64,000 nucleotides of DNA from NCBI GenBank assembly GCA_011009095.1, contig VTPC01091269.1:73610-137609 (forward strand), read 5' to 3'. The notes under the pieces were generated by a model, which worked only from the letters and a program-made list of their open reading frames with translations, searched no databases and was not told the origin of the DNA. The DNA comes from Ignelater luminosus. Its lineage: Eukaryota; Arthropoda; Insecta; Coleoptera; Elateridae. Both the position numbers and the translations under genes were made by a program. Positions within the stretch are counted from its first letter, which is position 1, and each line of letters starts with the position of its first letter. Shown here piece after piece: positions 59,541 to 64,000 of the stretch.

Positions 59541-60422
59541 ATGGACAAATTTGAAATACGAGCTGTTATTAAGTACCTCTGTAAGAAGGGGTTATCATCT
59601 AAGGAAATCCATAACGACATGACAGAAGTGTTGGGTGAATCTTCCCCTTCATATCAAATAATCAAAAATTAGTCTAGAGATTTTAAATGTGGAAGAGAAT
59701 CCTGTGCTGGACCACCGAAATATAAATTTAGTCCACAACTAGTACTGTTAGATTTATAGCAGAGACATGTGGCTTTTCAGTAGGTACGATTGAAAAAATT
59801 TTGCACGATGAAAAGTGTCTGCACGTTGGGTATCAAAAATGCTGAATTCCGATCACAAACGCATCAGAGAGACCACCACTGAGGATAATTAACAGAGATC
59901 CGGAAATTTGTTACTGTAAATGAAACTTTTGATCCACAGTCAAAACACCAAAGTATGGAATAGCAGCATAAGGGTTCACCGCCTTCTTGAAAATTTGGTG
60001 TCAAGTTTGCAGCCGGAAACCGTTTTTTTGAGATTATGAAGGAGTAATTTTTATAGATTATTTACCACGTGGGCACACTATTACGGGCGAATATTATGCA
60101 AAGTTAATTCTAAAAGTTGGCGATGCTATTAAAGAAAAGCAAAGAGGAAAGTTATGTTTCCATGGCCGCCATTCACAATGCCGGTTTTGAAATTTTTGAG
60201 CAATCTCCCTATTCTCCAGACTTGGCTCCCAGTGACTATTTCTTGTTCCCAAAACTAAAAGAACACCTTCCGGAAACCCATTTTTCAGACGACAAAGAAG
60301 TTATGCCCGCAGTAAACAAGTGGTTTGCAGACCAAAGTAAAGGATTATTTTCAAAAGGTATTCAGGCACTTCAGGATCGTATTACCATCTACAAATGGAA
60401 TTTATCTGTAGTTAAAAATTAG
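59541..60422 (+). pseudogene. DD34D-type mariner transposase, copy C, catalytically dead
   Basis: ATG 59541 begins MDKFEIRAVIKYLCKKGLSS and continues KEIHNDMTEVLGESSPSYQI up to a stop at 59671-59673. It is followed by DFKCGRES and remnants of FSVGTIEKILHDEKCL-like and SARWVSKML-like helix-turn-helix parts. The segment that should hold the first catalytic aspartate reads VTVNETFDPQSKHQS, with Asp replaced by Asn (codon 59919-59921). The stretch with the second aspartate is deleted near 60150. The last block, 60117-60422, reads MAAIHNAGFEIFEQSPYSPD then LAPSDYFLFPKLKEH, keeping the third aspartate (60234-60236), and ends at a natural stop. This is a different mariner lineage from copies A and B. 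The terminal repeats are not evident. Confidence 0.88.
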
Positions 60423-63181
60423 TTATTTTTATATTACCCTACCATTATAAATCTGTGCCAGCCGTAACTGATTCGAAACAAATAAAAATGCATTTTATTA
60501 AAAATGTAAGCCTTAAATAAGATAAAAAAAGTTGTTTAATTTTAGAGTTGCCTTATTTTTCTAGAAACTTGAATTTACATTTAAATTCATAATTTATTTA
60601 TTTATTTAAGGAGCAAATTAATAGATTAATTACAAAATATTGTTTTCTAGAAAATCAAGAAAAAGTTGTATAAATTAAAAAGTCGGTTACATAAATCCGA
60701 TTTCATTATTTTAATTGCATATAAAAATTTAATAATAACAATTCGTGTTTGTTAAGAACGCGAATTCTGCATTTTACAGATGGCCATTGAATTTCCAATT
60801 TCCGTAATTTACTGCATTAAATACATGAAAAAAAGACCAATATTAATAACACTCAACTACATTCATAATTATTAAAACGTGCCGCGCAGATACTTCCTAT
60901 CGCTGCAATGTTTGAGGTAATCACGACGCCCCCATCGGTCATTACATCGCCTGTAGGGAAACCTGTACGGAAAAAAAGCTAAAAAACGGAAATCAATTTT
61001 GACCCTTTCATTACTTTATGACTATGCTTGGCCCTTTAAAAATTATCGTACTTTGAAACTCTGAAAATGAAATTTGCCGGCTCTTAATTATATAAGTCGG
61101 GGCAGTTTGGAGTGGAACGCACTATATATCAAAGACACAAAAGAACAAAAAAAAGTAGAATGTTTTTTAAATAGTTAAAGTTGCACGCGAGTTAACAGGT
61201 ACATGGAAAATAAAGTTTTTTTGTGTTGTAAACATGTTTTAACAAGCGCTTTAATTATTGTTTATCCTTCAATTGCGTTAATTATTTAATGCAGCTTGGA
61301 GTTGTTTCCATCAACGTGTACTCAAAAATTTAAATTAAAAATCTGTTACGAATGGAGCAAAAAATAGATTTTGAAATACTGTTTACATTTATTAATAAAT
61401 ATTTTATTATTTTTAGGAATTACCAAAAACAATAAAAAAAAGGAAATGAATATTTAATTTTAATTTGTAAAACCTTGCAAAATTCACGAATAAACTGGTA
61501 AAAAGTCTGTTTTATGGGATGAACGAATGACAAATATTCCAAAAAAACATAAGCAATAAAGAATTATTACTCGTAATTCCGGAACGTGATTATTCAGCTT
61601 CACTGCGGCCATTTTGCACTTTAATGACCCTTATCATAACAAATATACGTGTTTCCTTTTAGTCTTACTAATGCTTCTTTTTCTTCTTCGTTTTAAAAGG
61701 GGAAAAAAGTGCACCGACATAGACTCTGCCGGATTAAAAGTAATCAAATATGACTGTCATTAACGTAAGGCACTAAATAACACATCACCTCAATGTTCAG
61801 TTACTGTTACGGTTCTGATTACGGTTATGCGGATTTTAAAATTCAGGTAGATATAAACACCATGATGAAATTGTTAATTTTGCAAAAATTTTTCAACTTT
61901 TTTCGTGTGGAATAATGTAGTGTAATTTGCAATTTCCGAACAAGTTTCTTCTCAGTTTAATTAAACTTCTTTCTTTCAAATTTATCGTAAACGTCTAATC
62001 TTTTTTAATAAAAACAAAAACTTCATTAATATTTCTTTACGGATGGATTGTTTGCCTTCGAGAAAATCTCAAAAGACCTAAATAGAATTTTAAGGTTAAA
62101 TGTAGTACTTTTCAGTTTAACATAAAAGAATCTAAATCAACGGTGTAGTAAAATTACTTTATGTACTGTTACGAAATTTAATGTACATGAAACGAGTTTC
62201 ACAAAGAAAGGAAGTAAAAAATATTCTTTTTAATTAAAAACATACCCCATTTTACGCTCTTTTCTTAAGTAAAATTTCAGCTTATTACGTTAACTCTTTG
62301 TGAAGATTAAAACAGGTATGGTTCAATTATTTCTTGAAGAGAACATCTTTCATAGTGAGTTCGAATATTCAATTAGCATAAATACTCCCTATGAGTACTG
62401 TACATAATAGCGTTTATGTATTACCAAAACATACTTTAATACTGGTACAATTTATGATTTGTGGTAATCCTATTTGCTCTTTTTGCGTGTAAAAACACAT
62501 TTTACATGTTTGCATGCGTGTTCATTTTGATTAGCTTAGCCAACTTTAGTGTTTCGATGGTCCAGCTGTGCACATCCACAATTTAGCAGTGTAAATAAAA
62601 CGGTTCGCGTATAAAATTTACATTAAGTTCAAAGTTACACGAACGCTTTTCCACTGGCACACTTAACTACACGGAGATATAACATGTATAAAAGTATATT
62701 TATTAGAAAAAAGTTACCACGTAATGCACAAACACAAATGTACATAAATCGGAAAGTACTGGAGAATTTATGCGACGGTATTTTCGAAATTCCAAATTTA
62801 ATTAGAGAAAAATTTAATTATTACAGCTCTGGAGTTTTATAAAGGGTTCGTTTTGGTTTTATTCTTCGAAACAAATATAATTTATTAACGTTTTATTACA
62901 CGCAATTTCTGAAAAAAATTTGTTTCAGCTTGTTTGGTTTAATCTCTAAAAATAATCCAACATAGAGACAGATTTTATGTTGTTTCGGTTATTTGATCTT
63001 ATTTTGCTCTTTTTGGAATCAAATCATACAACAACGTTTTTAGATGTTTACTACTGAAGAAGCGTGCAATACCCAAAACGTTTAGACAAAACAAAATTGA
63101 TGTAGCTCCCACACACAACTTTGTCTTAAAAGAGTTAGTTTTTCATTCTACCACGAATTTTTACAGAGACACCGATTAATG
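60423..63181. other. AT-rich intergenic stretch
   Basis: No recognisable gene or element. A GC-richer tract lies at 60880-60980, and TTTA-type repeats at 60590-60612. Confidence 0.5.
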
Positions 63182-63714
63182 CGAGGGCAACGCTGAAAAT
63201 TCTTAGATAAAATAAAACTACTAAAGATACAACAAAACTTTATTTATAATTTTTCAAAGTATTCTCCCTCATGCTCAATACATTTGTTCATGTGGCAGAA
63301 CCACTTAAGAGAAAACCTCCTGGAACACATTTTTCGGAATTGCCTCCATTTCCTTAACAAATTCTGCTACTGCTTCTTCTGGAGTTGAAAATGTGCGTCC
63401 ACGAATTTTCTTTTTTACCACGGGTTCGAGCAGCAGAATTGGCAGTGGCATTGTCATGGTGTAAACAAATTTCTCGCAAACCGGCTTTTGGCCAGATTTC
63501 TTTAATTTTTTGAAACAGTTTAGGTAAACATTGGGTAATGTACCACTCACTATTAACTGTTCTTTGATCCTCTAAAGTGATTGTGGCCAGAAAAAAACAA
63601 GCGACCATTGTTTTTCCTACACTTCGTGCTCGTTTAATTTTCGTTGGTGGTTCTTCGTCCGGAAACACCTAAACTGTCGACTGGGTCTTTAATTCTGGGT
63701 CAAATTGGTAAATC
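63182..63714 (-). mobile_element. DD34D mariner, copy B, 5' half missing
   Basis: The 3' inverted repeat starts at 63182 (CGAGGGCAACGCTGAAAAT), preceded by TG where TA would be expected. It matches the 5' end of copy A (33492). The element reads on the minus strand up to about 63714, where the transposase stops abruptly within the segment around the first catalytic residue. From 63715 on, the sequence is the duplicated small-gene segment. Confidence 0.85.
63305..63714 (-). pseudogene. DD34D mariner transposase, copy B, partial
   Basis: From its upstream break it reads WIYQFDPELKTQSTV, then a TAG where the family has Trp. It continues VFPDEEPPTKIKRARSVGKT, TVNSEWYITQCLPKLFQKIK and LHHDNATANSAARTRG. 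The 30-odd residues that contain the third catalytic aspartate in copy A are deleted, and the sequence rejoins at KKKIRGRTFSTPEEAVAEFV, ending near 63305. The same TAG is present in copy A at the same place. The expected VTGDE with the first aspartate is not intact at the junction (it reads VTGVTEW). Inactive. Confidence 0.85.
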
Positions 63715-64000
63715 CACTCGGTAACACCAGTAACAGTGCGGCAACAGCAATAACCGAAACTCGAAAACTTAGCAACTTTTCTGATAGTGGCACCTTTGTT
63801 CTGTCTGTTTTCTATGTTCTTGGTAGACAAAAAATGTCGACAAACGAAACTTTATTTTGCAACGCAGTAAGTTAAAATATTGTCACGCTTGTAACTTAAA
63901 CATTTCAGTGATTTAGACAAGCGATAGCAATAATTCTTTTTCTGGGGTCAGCTTTTCACCATACGAACGAAATTGATGGCAATGGCATTTCGCTAGAAAG
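63715..64000 (+). repeat. Duplicated segment, copy B (continues past the window)
   Basis: 286 bp identical to the reverse complement of 35148-35433 except at three positions: two in the 5' flank and one in exon 2 (GATGGCAAT instead of GATGCCAAT). It probably extends beyond 64000. Confidence 0.95.
63814..64000 (+). CDS. Putative secreted protein gene, copy B (5' part only)
   Basis: Exon 1 is 63814-63866 (53 bases, identical to copy A), the intron 63867-63916 (50 bp, GTAAGT...TTTAG, identical), and exon 2 from 63917 to beyond the window end. The predicted start is MFLVDKKCRQTKLYFATQ, followed by QAIAIILFLGSAFHHTNEID, a basic N-region and a hydrophobic core typical of a signal peptide. The only difference from copy A within the visible coding part is Ala to Gly after EID. 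The 5' flank (63715-63813) is also conserved and abuts a broken mariner. No stop or frameshift is present in the visible part, so this copy may be the intact one. The product is unrecognised. The splice model is inferred from sequence alone. Confidence 0.5.

Overview
The window looks like insect genomic DNA. It is AT-rich and gene-poor, has GT-AG introns, and carries a typical arthropod mix of decayed transposable elements: mariner-type DD34D and DD41D elements, a pogo/Tigger-like element, hAT-like and Mutator-like non-autonomous elements, and several lineages of non-LTR retrotransposon. No prokaryotic operons, rRNA, intact tRNA or CRISPR arrays were seen. The order or species cannot be fixed from the sequence. 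A 270-base run of N (46286-46555) marks an assembly gap.

Layout: 1483-2792 is an almost complete DD41D (rosa-type) mariner with perfect 31-bp terminal inverted repeats and a single frameshift. 4952-5195 holds two related tetranucleotide arrays around a 150-bp segment. 14545-15772 (minus) is a broken non-LTR retrotransposon with an intact YADD motif. 25515-25650 and 27395-28060 are further non-LTR fragments. 33490-34594 is a mariner (copy A). 38070-40595 is a non-LTR fragment split by a 1742-bp pogo-like element. 44928-45935 is a hAT-like element with a second, clean hAT-type foldback MITE (8-bp target duplication) nested in it. 52134-53940 is a decayed, intron-bearing repeat-derived gene of an unclassified family. 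54445-55028 is a MITE with 9-bp target duplication and CCGC-box arrays at both ends. 59071-59361 is a non-LTR C-terminus. 59541-60422 is another mariner (copy C), and 63182-63714 (minus) is a partial mariner (copy B) related to copy A.

The most interesting host-like signal is a small two-exon gene for a putative secreted protein, found by joining reading frames across a predicted 50-bp intron. Copy A (minus, 35334-34858) reads about 141 residues if one extra base in an A run is discounted. Copy B (plus, from 63814) runs off the window end. The two copies and their 5' flanks match at 283 of 286 positions, intron included. Copy B's homology stops exactly where the mariner copy B sequence begins. 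I do not recognise the protein.

Most of the remaining sequence (about 80%) is AT-rich DNA with only short chance-like open frames. It contains a few islands of higher GC (for example 29510-30070, 50270-50480 and 50930-51130) that could be conserved regulatory sequence, an exon or a promoter. All functional calls come from reading motifs by eye, and none was confirmed by database search.
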